Notes under the pieces: model-generated
What the model was told of the DNA's origin: nothing
What the model saw: only the letters and a program-made list of their open reading frames with translations
Databases searched by the model: none
Position numbers and translations under genes: made by a program
Assembly (NCBI GenBank): GCA_964398945.1
Contig: CAYNOT010000004.1
Location: 1-64,000 of the forward strand
Reading direction: 5' to 3'
Length of the DNA stretch: 64,000 nt
Source of the DNA: JBGTGG01 sp964398945
GTDB lineage: Bacteria > Bacteroidota > Bacteroidia > Cytophagales > Cyclobacteriaceae
Shown here: positions 1 to 11,600 of the stretch, piece by piece
Layout of the letters: every line of letters starts with the position of its first letter
How positions within the stretch are numbered: the first letter of the stretch is position 1

Positions 1-40
1 CTTCGTGTCCCTTTGCGCCCCTTCGTGAAACTTTGTGAAA
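1..40. repeat. Degenerate short-unit repeat (cttcgtg/ctttgtg type)
   Basis: The first 40 bases alternate variants of cttcgtg, ctttgcg, cttcgtg and ctttgtg. I read this as an interspersed, non-coding repeat of the kind often seen between genes in Bacteroidota. It is cut by the window edge, so its full length is unknown. No gene is seen in it. Confidence 0.4.
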
Positions 41-99
41 TAAGGGTTTTTGATTTAGTGGGGAAGAAGTTATTTGCCACAAAAGACCTATGCCTAATA

Positions 100-155
100 T
101 CTATTGTCTAACATCTAACATCTAACGTCTAATGTCTAGTATCTATTTTCTCATT
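100..155. repeat. Degenerate 7-bp tandem repeat (TCTAACA-type)
   Basis: Eight consecutive heptamers can be read: TCTATTG, TCTAACA, TCTAACA, TCTAACG, TCTAATG, TCTAGTA, TCTATTT, TCTCATT. On the minus strand the unit reads TGTTAGA. The array runs into the 3' end of the minus-strand membrane-protein gene, so its last codons (encoding DTRH) and its TAG stop come from repeat units. Seven is not a multiple of three, so gain or loss of a unit would change the reading frame of the tail. Every unit carries a potential TAG on the minus strand, so translation would end nearby in any case. Confidence 0.75.
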
Positions 156-494
156 CCAAATCCGTAGTACCCAATAAACCGGAAAGCCAATCGTGCTGAC
201 GAAGATGAACACCAAAATCCAAATGAGTTGCTCAGTACCACTGATTGATTTATTACTGACTGCATGGATGATATAGAAAATCAGTAATCCTAAACTAATG
301 AATCCAGTAATGATAATGGGAACTAAAAAAGAAAATATACCTGCCAAAACCACCGCGACATCCGGTTCCTGATGTTCGTGCGCCACCATGTCCATCACAA
401 AAATAAAAATCTGGATCAGGAAATACGGAACAAGGACAAAGGGCAGAAGGGTGAATATTCCGACTACTATTTTTTGGCTTTTTGTGAGTTTCAT
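129..494 (-). CDS. Small integral membrane protein (PLDc_N-like C-terminal segment)
   Basis: A 121-residue protein with three hydrophobic segments, roughly residues 9-33, 45-75 and 89-110 from the start used here. The last segment has the pattern hydrophobic-GFPVYW-hydrophobic followed by RIW, which resembles the PLDc_N membrane segment of Bacteroidota inner-membrane proteins; this is a resemblance only. The frame is open 20 codons further upstream, but the ATG at 494 (MKLTKSQK) gives a charged N-terminus directly before the first membrane helix and is preferred. It lies 82 bp downstream of the RRM gene on the same strand and may be read with it. Its stop codon lies inside a heptamer repeat array. 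No specific function can be assigned. Confidence 0.7.
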   Translation of the reverse strand: MKLTKSQKIVVGIFTLLPFVLVPYFLIQIFIFVMDMVAHEHQEPDVAVVLAGIFSFLVPIIITGFISLGLLIFYIIHAVSNKSISGTEQLIWILVFIFVSTIGFPVYWVLRIWNEKIDTRH

Positions 495-576
495 GTTGTT
501 ACAATTTACTATAAAAATAAAAAAAACTGCCTGCATTACTGCCGACAGTTTCAAATATCAATATCCGGTTCCGGTG

Positions 577-852
577 TTAGCGATTGTATCCGCCACCACG
601 TGGAGCATCCGTTTTTGGACGGGCCTCGTTTACAACCAGGTTTTTCCCCATAAAATCAACGCCATTCAAATCGTTAATGGCTTGACGGGCAGCAGTTTCA
701 TCCGGCATTTCAACAAAGCCAAAACCACGGCTGCGCTGTGTAAATTTGTCCATGATAATTTTTGCACTGGAGACTTCTCCAAATTGCTCGAATAATTCTT
801 TTAGTTCCCCATCGGTGGATTTATAAGGGATGTTTGCAACATAAATGTTCAT
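577..852 (-). CDS. RNA-binding protein with a single RRM domain
   Basis: A 91-residue protein that is almost entirely one RNA recognition motif. RNP2 is IYVANI at residues 3-8 and RNP1 is RGFGFVEM at 42-49, with the aromatic residues that stack on RNA bases in both. The spacing matches a beta-alpha-beta-beta-alpha-beta fold and ends in a short glycine-rich tail (GGGYNR). Stand-alone RRM proteins of this size are common in Bacteroidota and cyanobacteria, where they bind RNA broadly; known examples are often linked to cold or stress responses. A well-spaced Bacteroidota-type promoter lies about 80 bp upstream (934-964). The family is secure, the RNA targets are unknown. Confidence 0.95.
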   Translation of the reverse strand: MNIYVANIPYKSTDGELKELFEQFGEVSSAKIIMDKFTQRSRGFGFVEMPDETAARQAINDLNGVDFMGKNLVVNEARPKTDAPRGGGYNR

Positions 853-933
853 TTGTCTGTATTCAAAGTTGATATTAAACCTAACTGATTCCTAAACCGG
901 AAAAATGCCATCGGGTTACGGGTCAATTCTTAT

Positions 934-964
934 CAAAGGTAGCCGATAATATGAGAATTTCAAG
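934..964 (-). promoter_or_regulatory. Bacteroidota-type promoter for the RRM gene
   Basis: On the minus strand the -7 element TACCTTTG (934-941) fits the consensus TAnnTTTG in full. Exactly 19 nt upstream stands TTG (961-963), in the position of the -33 TTTG element. Transcription would begin near 927 and leave a leader of about 75 nt before the RRM start codon at 852. Prediction from consensus only. Confidence 0.55.
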
Positions 965-1029
965 TTTTTAAACGGTTAGTCAATTTTTTTTTCGATGTTT
1001 CGGAAACGTTTAACCAAAGGAATATAGCG

Positions 1030-1476
1030 ATGGTGAGAATATTGTTAATGGCATCGTTGGTTTTGACTGGCCTGAATGCAATCGGGCAATCTGTAAACCA
1101 GCAATCAATAGATGCAGAGGATATCAAACAAATCAAGAATGTATTGAACGATCAGGCAGTTGCATGGTCGGAGGGTAACCTTGAAAAATTTATGGAAGGA
1201 TATTGGAAATCGGATTCGTTGATGTTTGTTGGAAGTAGGGGGATCACATACGGTTGGGACAAAACGTTGGCGAATTATAAACGAGGGTATCCGGATAAAG
1301 CACATACCGGTAAACTGGATTTTGAAGTCCATCATGTACAGAAAGTTGGTGAGGGAAGTTATTTTGTGATTGGCAAATTTATGTTGACGCGCGAACTTGG
1401 AGATGCAAATGGTTTCTTTACTTTACTTTGGAAAAAAATTAATGGTGAATGGAAAGTGGTTGTTGACCATACATAA
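1030..1476 (+). CDS. Secreted NTF2-like (DUF4440/SnoaL-type) protein
   Basis: A 148-residue protein with a signal peptide (MVRILLMASLVLTGLNAIGQ, cleavage expected after Q20). The rest has the layout of the DUF4440/SnoaL branch of the NTF2-like fold: an N-terminal helix with a QAVAWSEGNLEKFMEGYW block, a strand containing DSLMFVG, and a closing pair of strands ending WKKINGEWKVVVDHT. Proteins of this type form cone-shaped dimers that bind small ligands. Some are enzymes (ketosteroid isomerase-like), but many have no known activity, and no catalytic Asp/Tyr set can be named here. It stands alone on the plus strand, 133 bp before the rhomboid gene. The family is likely, the function unknown. Confidence 0.85.
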   Translation: MVRILLMASLVLTGLNAIGQSVNQQSIDAEDIKQIKNVLNDQAVAWSEGNLEKFMEGYWKSDSLMFVGSRGITYGWDKTLANYKRGYPDKAHTGKLDFEVHHVQKVGEGSYFVIGKFMLTRELGDANGFFTLLWKKINGEWKVVVDHT

Positions 1477-1523
1477 TCCCGCTTGAGTTTGAATAACCAC
1501 TGTAAACTTGAGCTTGAATGACT

Positions 1524-1583
1524 TGTCAGATTTGAGCCTGCCTGCGGATAGCCGCTTCGGCAAAGGCAGGCTTGTCGAAATCC
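1524..1583. repeat. Interspersed palindromic repeat, copy 1
   Basis: A 60-bp element with the core GAGCCTGCCTGCGGATAGC followed by CTTCGGCAAAGGCAGGC. The arms GCCTGCCT and AGGCAGGC are exact reverse complements, so the RNA can fold into a hairpin. A second copy with the same core and the same flanks (TGTCAG before, TGTCGAAA after) lies at 14647-14708. Both copies sit directly 3' of a gene. Confidence 0.8.
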
Positions 1584-1609
1584 AATTTAAAAGTGTGTAA
1601 AAAAGATTT

Positions 1610-2275
1610 ATGGAAGATATAGGAATCGTAACGTTGGGCATTATCGGACTAAATATAATTGTGTCGTATACGGGATTTAACAATCGTATATTCTTTGAGA
1701 ACAATTTATTTCAGGTCAATGCAATTCTGGCAGGAAAAGATTACAAGCGAATGATCACGTCCGGCTTCCTTCATGCCGACTGGGGCCATCTGCTGTTCAA
1801 CATGATTTCGTTTTATAGTTTCAGTACCAGTCTGGAATATTATTTAGGCCCCGTCCAGTTTTTGATATTGTACTTTGTAAGTTTGATTGGCGGAAATATG
1901 TTGTCGCTGTTGATCCATCAGCGTCATGGAAGTTATCGTGCTGTGGGGGCATCGGGTGCGGTATGCGGAATTATCTTTGCTGCGATTGCGCTATTCCCCG
2001 GAATTGAAGTTGGGTTTATATTCATTCCGATTCCAATTCCCGGATGGATTTTTGGGATCATCTATGCGTTGTACACGATTTACGGGATCAAAAGCAATAT
2101 GGGCAACATCGGTCATGAAGCGCACCTGGGTGGTGGGATTATCGGATTGGTGGTAGCGATCGCGTTGGTACCCGCAGTTTTGACCACCAATTTGTTTGCC
2201 ATTTCAATGATCGCGATCCCAACGCTGGGGTTTATTATTGTGTTGGTTGTGAAACCGGGTTTGTTGATCAAATAA
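1610..2275 (+). CDS. Rhomboid family intramembrane serine protease
   Basis: A 221-residue polytopic membrane protein. Rhomboid proteases cut transmembrane segments inside the bilayer with a Ser-His dyad. The nucleophile motif GASG is at residues 113-116 (Ser115). The paired His is in HEAHLGGG (His172 best matches the family position). The conserved HxxxN of the second helix is present as H60-x3-N64 in GHLLFNM. The length and six-helix layout match the minimal bacterial form without extra domains. The ATG follows an AT-rich leader 133 bp after the NTF2-like gene. The substrate is unknown. Confidence 0.95.
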   Translation: MEDIGIVTLGIIGLNIIVSYTGFNNRIFFENNLFQVNAILAGKDYKRMITSGFLHADWGHLLFNMISFYSFSTSLEYYLGPVQFLILYFVSLIGGNMLSLLIHQRHGSYRAVGASGAVCGIIFAAIALFPGIEVGFIFIPIPIPGWIFGIIYALYTIYGIKSNMGNIGHEAHLGGGIIGLVVAIALVPAVLTTNLFAISMIAIPTLGFIIVLVVKPGLLIK

Positions 2276-2602
2276 GGTTGTTGTTTTTTATCCCCTATCG
2301 GGTGGCACTACTGTGAATAAGGTATACAGTCGTCCTGATACCAACAGCACGTGCATGGAAGCAATTCAATCGAAACCACTTTTTCCGGTTTGCAAAAGAA
2401 AAAATGCCAGGGTGTTGAAGTGCAGTACTTTCAGCCATCTGAGTGTGCCCTTTGCTGGCCTGACGAAGACAGGTCACCTGATATTTAATTTATATATTAA
2501 TGTGATAAATTCCTTACTTTTGATGGTTCGTATACTGGCTGTATACCTTGGCACGCAATGTCACCAGGTGTAACCCGTGTTTGGCTTTAATTTCAATGAG
2601 GT
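2276..2602. other. 327-bp intergenic region before the giant surface-protein gene
   Basis: No convincing gene is seen. An 11-bp inverted pair, AAGGTATACAG (2319-2329) and CTGTATACCTT (2539-2549), flanks about 210 bp and could be a remnant of a small mobile element or chance. TACTTTTG at 2515-2522 fits the Bacteroidota -7 consensus TAnnTTTG but lacks a TTTG 19 nt upstream, so it is only a weak promoter candidate for the downstream gene. Confidence 0.5.
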
Positions 2603-5600
2603 ATGATGATTTTTACAAAAATCCGTAAAGGTATTTTTACTGTTTTTCTAAGCGGTGTTGCTAAAATTTCCACGCACCGTTTTGTTGCTTTACTTACCTT
2701 CTGTTTTTTCGCTTTTACGGGTTTTTCGCAAACCGTAATAACATACGATGCATCAGGTACTTTCACCGTTCCGGCTGGGGTTACCTCCATTACCGTGCAA
2801 TGTTGGGGTGGTGGTGGTGCTGGTGGAAGAGGGTATACAGTGAATGGAGCATCAGGAGGCGGTGGTGGAGGTGGTGCCTATGCGTCTTCCACCATAGCGG
2901 TAACATTTGGTCAGTCATATAATGTAGTGGTTGGGGCGGGTGGCACCAGCCCAACTAACAACAATGGTAATCCGGGCGGGGCTTCTTCATTCGGTACTAA
3001 TTTAGTGTTGGCAGCCGGAGGAAGCGGAGGCAATCAGGCTATTACAAATACAGCAGCAGCCGGAGGAGCCGGAGGAACAGTGGCTGCATCAATTGGCACA
3101 ATAAGATTTGCCGGGGGTAATGGAGTTGCCGGGATTAATGGAACAGGAGCCGGTGCGTGTGGTGGTGGCGGAGGTGCGGCTGCCGGGTCGGGAGGTGCAG
3201 GTAGTAATGGGAATCAGTGCGCGGGTGGAACAGGTGTAGCACCTTCAGGCAATGGTGGAAGTGGAAGCAGAAATGCTGTAGGAGGGGCAGGAAGCAGTGT
3301 TGCCGGTGGCGGAGCCGGAGGAAATAGAAATAACACCAATAACATTGGTGGCGCTGGAGCAGCCGGACGCATAGTGGTTACTTATACTGTAACAGGAGGT
3401 TCGCCAGTCACTTATTTTAGCAAGGCAACAGGTAATTGGAATGCCGCTGGAACATGGACAACATCACCTACCCATACTGGCGCTAATGCAGGCCCTCCTG
3501 TTGCCGGAGATGCGGTGGTAATTGGCAATGGACATACGGTAAATACGAACAACGGAAACCGGGCATGTCTGGATTTGGCCATTATCGGATCAGGAGTTCT
3601 TGACTTCACCAATAACAACAATACCGTTACAGTTTCGGGTAACTTCTCAATGGACGGTACGAGTCAAATCACGGGCAATAATGCCGCCCGTGTTCTTAAT
3701 GTGGGAGGAAACTTCAACGTGCCTGAAACAGCAACAAACGCAAGCATTTCGGGGCAAACAATAACTATCACCGGAACGACAAATATTGCGGGCACTCTCA
3801 CGCTCAATAACAACACCGGTGTAAAAACCTTTACAGGATCAGTAACAAACTCAGGTTCCTGGACATCAACAGCGATAACCACTGTTGGCAATTTGGTTTT
3901 CAACGGAAGTACAGACCAAACCCTTAGCGGGACAGGGACTTTTGCTTTTGGAAGTATACAGTTAAACAAAAGCGGAACCAACCTGCTCGTAAACCAAAGT
4001 ATTTCCGTAAACACAAACATTAGCTGGGCATCGGATGGATTGTTTGTGGTAGATGGTGATGCCAACATAACCCTGGCTGCCGCAGCGACCATTACAGCTC
4101 CCGACAATAACCGTTATATCCAGTTGGATGGTACCAGCAGCAATGGCAGCCAGTTGATCAAAACCAGCAATGGCAATGTATCGTCATGGAGCATAGTTTT
4201 TCCTGTTGGTACAGCCTCCGGGGGCTATTCACCGGTTGATTTCTTAACAAACAACGCGGTAACGGCACCAAACCCGACAAACGGCAGTACACTGGCTATC
4301 AAGTCTATGTACAACCCCAGCGTATTGGGGCAAATGAGGCGTACGTTTCGTATTACTGTAACTGGTAATAATGCAAGCACCACGCTATCCAATGGACGGT
4401 TTCATTACAATACAACATCTGATATTTCAACAGGCGATGTGCAGGCCAACTACAATGCAGTATGGTTTCTTGGTTCCGGTGCAGGCAACTGGACTACAAT
4501 TCCCGGTACAGCGCCCGGCACGCTTGTGTCTGGCGACAGGTATTATTTTACGGCATCTTCCACTCCCCAGTCGCTCGGCAACAACCCGGGCACCACCATA
4601 AGCTATTATTCCATAGGCGCCTCTGCGGCATACCCCAACGTATGGTACAGCTATCAGACAGGTGTATGGAGCAATTGGGAAAACTGGACACTCGACCCTT
4701 CCGGAACAACACTTGTCAACCCGATGGTGCAACTCCCCGGGTTGGGCGATGAGGTGGTGATTGTTAACGGCTTTACCATTACAACCGATATAAACAACAT
4801 TGTTTTAGGCAGCGTCACGATACAGGCCGGTGGCATCCTCGATATGGATAACTCCACCGGGCATACATTTGGCACGGTAAGCGGTGCGGGCTTGCTTCGC
4901 ATACGGGGAGTTTCCCTGCCAACGGGTAACTATGCTGCTTTTGTGGCAGCCGGAACCGGAACAGTTGAGTATTACAACACCGATGGCACACTCTCAACAA
5001 CACAAGCCAGTTACAATAACCTACTGCTCACAAACGATACAAACTCACCTGTTACATTTGTTACAGCAAGCAACCTGACAGTAAATGGTAATCTCAACAT
5101 TACACAAACCGGGGGTTCCGGCACGGTTACCTGGCAAATCAATGATGCCAGCAATACACAACGCACAATCAACCTTACAGGAGATGTTACGGTTTCTGCC
5201 GGTGGGCGCATACGGGCTGGCACGGGCAACCCGGCCAATCCCCACAACCTCGTGCTTACAGGTAATCTTACCAACAATGGTTCGATAAAGTTTTTTGATG
5301 ATACGTTTGCTACACTCTCCGAAGCGAACTATGCCAGCGGGGCTATTTATACAGCAGCTGCTACCGGAAGGGCAGTGAATGTAACGTTTACCGGGGTGAC
5401 TAATCAAGCGGTGATGTGTAACAGCGAGACTGATTTTTACAGGCTTATTGTGAATAAAGGGACCGGCCAACAGGCGATGCTCACGGTGAATTCCTCGGGC
5501 GCATCAAATTTTCGTCTTTTTGGTCGCAATAACCAGGATCTTTCGGGTGCTGCCCCGAATTATATATCAAATAATAATCTCTCCATTATAAATGGGACAC

Positions 5601-8600
5601 TGCAACTGACGGGCACGATAACGATACCATCGCTGGTGGTAAGCGGAGGAGGTGGTATTGGGGGAGGATGGCCCATTCCGCAAAGCGGGGCGTTATGGAT
5701 AAACAGTCCTGATGTATCCATTCAGGCCACGAGCACCACCGTTATAGATGATGATGGCCGACAAATTTATGTTTTTGGATTGTTGCGGATGTCTTCAGGC
5801 ACATTAACATCCGGGTATTCAAGAGGTATTTTGGGAGGTGGATCGGGGTCAATAATTGTTGAGGGAGGAACGATCAACACCCCGCAACTACGAACCACTT
5901 ATTTAGGAAGTGATAACCGGTTTGCATACAATCAATCCGGAGGGACTGTAAATATTGGGACTGTAGGTTTAACCGGGCCAACAATAAATACATATCCCCG
6001 CTTTGCGCTTCCGTATGCTGAATGTACTTTTTCAATGAGCAATGGCACCATTAACGTTGCCAACCCCACCACTGCCGGAACAAGCATTCATGGGGGTATT
6101 TTGATTTTTGCCTCCCCTTCCAATATCCAGGTAACAGGTGGAACAGTTAATGCCATATTGCCTGCATCGGCCACCAATTTTACAATTACATCCACTGCCC
6201 CATTTTATAACCTGAATATTTCCAAGACCGGGGCAGCAGGGGCTTCTGCTGTAATTTTGAACCCGATGAGTTTTAATGACAATACACAGATTGACCGGGC
6301 TGCTCAACCGCTGACAATTCTTGGTGATTTAACAATAATAACGGGTGGCAATAACCCTACCCTGAATTGCAACGGCAACAACCTGACGGTAAGCGGCAAT
6401 CTTACCATACAGCCCGGCACCACATTAACATCGGGCACGAACACGATTACATTTAACGGTACAGGTACACAAACGTGGACCAGTAGCGGTACGATCAACA
6501 CTCTTGCCAATGCTACCGTAGTGGTCAATAAAGCAAGTGGTGCGCTTACCCTTGCCGGGGGCAACGCTATTCCCACTACAGGAAATATTGGAAATTTAAT
6601 ACTGACTGCCGGTACGCTGAATGACGGGGGCAAAACGCTTGACGTAACATCATCGCTAAGCAACAGCGCTGTTCATACGGGTTCTGGTTTGATCAATCTT
6701 AACGGGCCGACAACCATTAGCGGTAATGATGGTACTTTCGGAACACTCAGGATACAAACCAACAACACCGTTACAGTTGCCGGGAATCAAACCGTTACAG
6801 GAACCCTCCGGTTGGTTTCGGCAAACAGTAGCCTCAATATAGGCTCGAACAGTCTTGCGGCATTGGGAGATATATACAGCAATGACGGTACAGATGTCGC
6901 TTTTGGGAACAGCAAAAGAATCCTTACCAGCGGCCTGCACAATGCAGGCGGGCTGACGCGCCAGGCTGTTTCTGGTCAGGATTTACTTTTCCCTGTGGGC
7001 ACAGGCGCCATTTATACACCTGCTACCATAAATGTTACTGCTACTACTGCCGGGCAGATTACGGTACGGCCTGTAGCAAGCCTGCACCCCAATAGGAGTT
7101 CCGGTGACCTCGTTGCATACTACTGGCGGGTAAGCCAAACCGGGTTTGCCAATATTTCGTCCGTTGTACATAAATCATACACCTATGCCAACGCCACAAA
7201 GGCCGGGATCCTGAACCAATACCGGCCAGCCCGGTACGACGAAGCGGTTTTCGAGTGGGCTTATCGCAACACTACCTATAATGCAAATAACGCCCCTGGA
7301 ACTACCACTATCCCGGATTTCAATACCGGTACAAACTGGACAGGCTTAGGGATTGACCGGCTGGAAGGCGACTATACTGCTGGTATGCAGGCAGCATTTG
7401 TATCACCAACGGTTTACTATAGCCGGCAAAATGGTAACTGGGGAACAAATAATACCTGGAGCAATGTGGCAATAGACGGAGCGGCAGCAGGCTCACCACC
7501 TTGCGCTACCTGCCCGGTAGTTATTGGCGATGGCGCTGCCAATAATCATACTGTAGCGATCAATGGCAACAACCAGGGTGGGGGCAGTTTGTTTCTTGCC
7601 TCAGGATCTACACTGGATTGTGGCACGGCATTTACAGGATTGAATTTTGGCGTCAACACCTCAGGAACAGGTATCTTGCGGGTTGGATCGGTAAACTTCC
7701 CTGCTGGTGATTTTCTCAGCTTCCTGGGGCCTGCAGGGGGTACGGTGGAATGGTATGGTGCAGGAAAAACTATTCCAGCCACAGGGCCAGCACCTATGAA
7801 TTTATCGCTGGCTACTTACTATAACCTTGTGGTTAGCCCGGATAACGCAGCCACTATTACGTTGCCTGCCAGTAACCTGACAATTTACAACGACTTTACT
7901 TCCGGGGGCACCGGCACAGGTATAGTAGCAACCAATGTTGCTGCAGCCAGAACAATTACTGTCAACAAAGATATCAATGTTACTTCAGCCACCCTCCAAT
8001 TATCGAGCAGTACGGCTGCAACATCAACTTCATTTATTGTTGAGGGTAATACAACAATCAGCTTAGGCGCATCGATGGTTGTGCAAGATGCCGGTACAGG
8101 GAATCACGTACTCACAACCAATGGTTCCCTTGTCAATAATGGTACGCTTAATTTAAGGCGATCAGGAACTCGTTATGCGGACCTGGTTTTTACAGGAACG
8201 ACAAACACCAGCCTGACGGGAACAAATGGCGGAGCCACGACTACCTTGAACCAGATTACTATTGATAAAGGAACTTCTCAAACACCTATGCTGACTTTTG
8301 ATGTTGCCGGTACATTGAACACGTTAACCAACAACTGGCTTACATTATCCAACGGACAGTTTGTTTACAACCGGAATAGCACTGTTACGTTGACCAATAC
8401 AGCAAACAATCCCTACACCATTCCGTCAACATCCCGCCTTACTGTTCAGGCCGGTATAGTCAATATTAGCAACATCAATAACAATAACAGTGATTTACTA
8501 CTTGCCGGTGCGCTTGAGGTAACCGGTGGCACGGTTAACGTGGGCAATTCTGCAAATAACAATAATAATGACATTGAATATGCTGCGGCCGGTGTGCCCG

Positions 8601-11600
8601 CTATTGTCGTTTCGGGTGGATCGTTATATGTGAATGGTGCTATCCGCAGGTCAACCGCTACGTTGTCAGGGGCATTGTCATACACGCAAACAGGTGGCAC
8701 GGTAACCGTGGCAGGAAGGGCAGCCGCAAACACGAGGGGCATATTTGAAATAGAGAATTATCCGGGAAGCAGCTTCACGCTAACAGGTACATCGGAATTG
8801 CAGGTACTGAGGTCTTCTGGAGGCGCGGCTTTCCCTGACCTGTACCTGAACCCGCTAACCAGCAATGTTGCTGCTACAAGTATCATTCAATTAGGGGCCA
8901 ACGCATTGGGTGCACAAACACTCACGATGAATGCTGTCCCTTCACTGGGTAGCTTCCAGGTGATGGGTGCGGGAGGCAATGCGCAGACTGTAAATATGCA
9001 GTCGAGCGAATTGACCACATCCGGGACATTGACAATCAATACCGCCAGTACGCTCAATACAAACGCGTTGAATGTAACCGTTGGCGGGAACTTGTCTATT
9101 ATCGGTACATACAACGGAAGCAACAACACTACAATTTTTAACGGAGTTGGCGCACAGGCCGCTGCACTATCGGCAAGCAGCCAGTTCCAGAATATAACGG
9201 TAAACAAATCTACAGGAACGGTTACGTTAAGCGGAACATCGCCCACCATTACCAACCTTAATTTACTGAACGGTGTGCTGAATGTAGGAACACTTGGCCT
9301 TACTGTGCAAGGGGATATTGTTAACAACAGCAGCCAGATAGGCACAGGTGCCATTGTTATGTCAGGAAACTCAGTGTTGCAAAATATTGCAAGTTCCGGA
9401 GGATCTTTCACCAACCTGACATTAAGCGGTTCGGCAGGTACTAAAAATGTTGTGGTGGAAGGTGCGCTTTCAATTGTAGGTACGCTGGATTTTGCAACCA
9501 CTAACCGCTTCTTAACGATTGGCTCCTACCCGTTAACGTTTGGCGCTTCTGCGACAGTTACCGGTGCTGGAGGCACAGCTTTTATCCGCACCAATGGTGT
9601 GTCCAGTGATCTGGGAGTAGTGAAAATATGGCCCGTTGCAGGAGCTTCTCCTTTTACGTATGCCGTAGGCACACAGAATAATTATACTCCCGTTACAGTC
9701 ACGCTAACAGTAAGCACTTCAGGCTCGCTTTCCATTGTGCCGGTTAATAGCCGCCACCCAACAGCGAATATTGGTAGCCCGGAACGCATCTTGAATTATT
9801 ACTGGATTCTCTCACGGGATAATTCCCTGGCATATTCGGCAACCGGGTCGCATGTGTATGCTTTTCCTGCAGCGCTCATGGGCGGGGCGGGTGCAACCTT
9901 TGCAGCCGGTTATCTGGATTTGTCTGATCCGGTAGGCTGGATAACCAGCGGACATAACGGATCTGCTACTACAACCAGCATGGCCTTTACTAATTTGCTG
10001 AACACAAACCTTCCACAACAGAACAGCAGCTACCACCTTACGGTGGGTACGGAAAATACGTTACCTAACCCTATCATTCCTGTTTACAGCCGTTTGGCAA
10101 ATGCAGATGTAAACAACCCCGCAATAGGGGGTAACTGGAGTGACCCAAACAGTTGGACGCTTCAGGCTGATGGTATGGGTGCGCCACTCGGTTCTGCTCC
10201 ATTTGGGGCACCCGTAGTAATATTAAATGGCGCCCGTGTCAATGTGAATGTCAATGCACGAAACAACTTCAGTACAATAATTGATGGCCTCGTAGTTATC
10301 AACACAACGTTTGGCCATGGATTCGGGAACATCAGCGGTACAGGCGCATTACGTTTCGGCACCAATACATTCCCCGCCGGGAACTATGCGGCATTTGTTT
10401 CTTCATCAGGAGGTACCATTGAGTATATAGGCCCGATGACCATGAACAACCGGAACACTTATAATAACCTGAGCATTATCGGCACAGGCAACGTTACCAT
10501 GACAGCAACTAACCTGACCTTAAACGGAAATGTAAGTATTGCTTCAGGTGCAACGTTAAATAATTCAGCCAATAATGCGAACATGACAATAGCCGGTAAC
10601 TGGTCAAACAGTGGGTCGTTTAATCCTGGAACTGCTACGGTAACGTTCAACGGATCCGGTCCCCAATCCGTGACCGGTTCAACTACCTTTAACAATATTG
10701 CTATAACAAAAGCAGGCTCCAACCTGACTTTGACAGGCGCTGGTACCACCACTGTAAACGGGATCCTTACCTTAACGAATGGCCATTTGATTGTTCCCCC
10801 AGCCCACTTGCTTACCTTGCCGTTATCGGGTTCCATCAGCGGAGGTTCCGCAAGCAGCTATATATCGGGGGCTGTAAGAAAATCGATACCTGCTTCAGGC
10901 AGTGTTACCTTCCCTATTGGGAAAATAGCGCCCGGTCGGTACCGGCCTGCTTCCATAACCGGAACAACGGGCATTGACACATGGACAGTAGAGTATGTAG
11001 GCAACGACCCGACAGCAGATGGTTTTCCTAATGCAACCATAAACCTGTCGAATCCGCCTCCGAATGACATTAAATCGGTAAGCATGTTTGAGTATTGGTT
11101 GGTTAGCCGGGTTGGTTCAGCCGCAGCAGGCCTTTCGCTGTCCTACAATACAGGAAGTTACACTCCACCCAACATCGGGAACGTGCCAAACCTGCGCATC
11201 GCCCGGTGGGATGGCGCACAATGGGATGTGCCTTCTGGAGGAGGGTCGTCTTCCCAGTCGGGTGATAACATCACCGGAACGGTAAGTATAACCAATGTTA
11301 CTTCTTTCAGCCCGTTTACACTTGCATCATTGGATGCGATCTCACCGCTTCCTGTTGAACTGGACAAGTTTTGGGCGGAAGTTGTGCCTGGCGGTGTTGA
11401 TCTTTTCTGGGAAACTGCATCTGAATTGAACAACCATTATTTTACGGTTGAGCGGTCGGTAACAGGCGAAACATTTACAGCTATTGGCGATAAAGTTGCC
11501 GGCAAGGGGACAACCAACCAAAGAAGCAAGTACTCGCTTAAAGATACAAACCCTGTTCACGGAACGTCCTATTACAGGTTAAAGCAAACCGACTTCGATG

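Noticed and set aside
388..795. Plus-strand frame of 135 codons opposite the membrane-protein and RRM genes
   Set aside because: It is antisense to a clear RRM protein with both RNP motifs and shows no family features.
2313..2573. Open frame of 86 codons on the plus strand, with a 60-codon frame opposite
   Set aside because: Composition is not protein-like, nothing is recognised, and it lies between the inverted 11-mers in the leader of the giant gene.
3664..11433. Many long minus-strand open frames inside the giant gene (for example 3664-4107, 8887-9501, 10459-10836)
   Set aside because: They are shadows caused by the Asn/Thr/Gly-rich repeat codons of the plus-strand gene, and they run antiparallel to a single uninterrupted 3107-codon frame with signal peptide and sorting domain.
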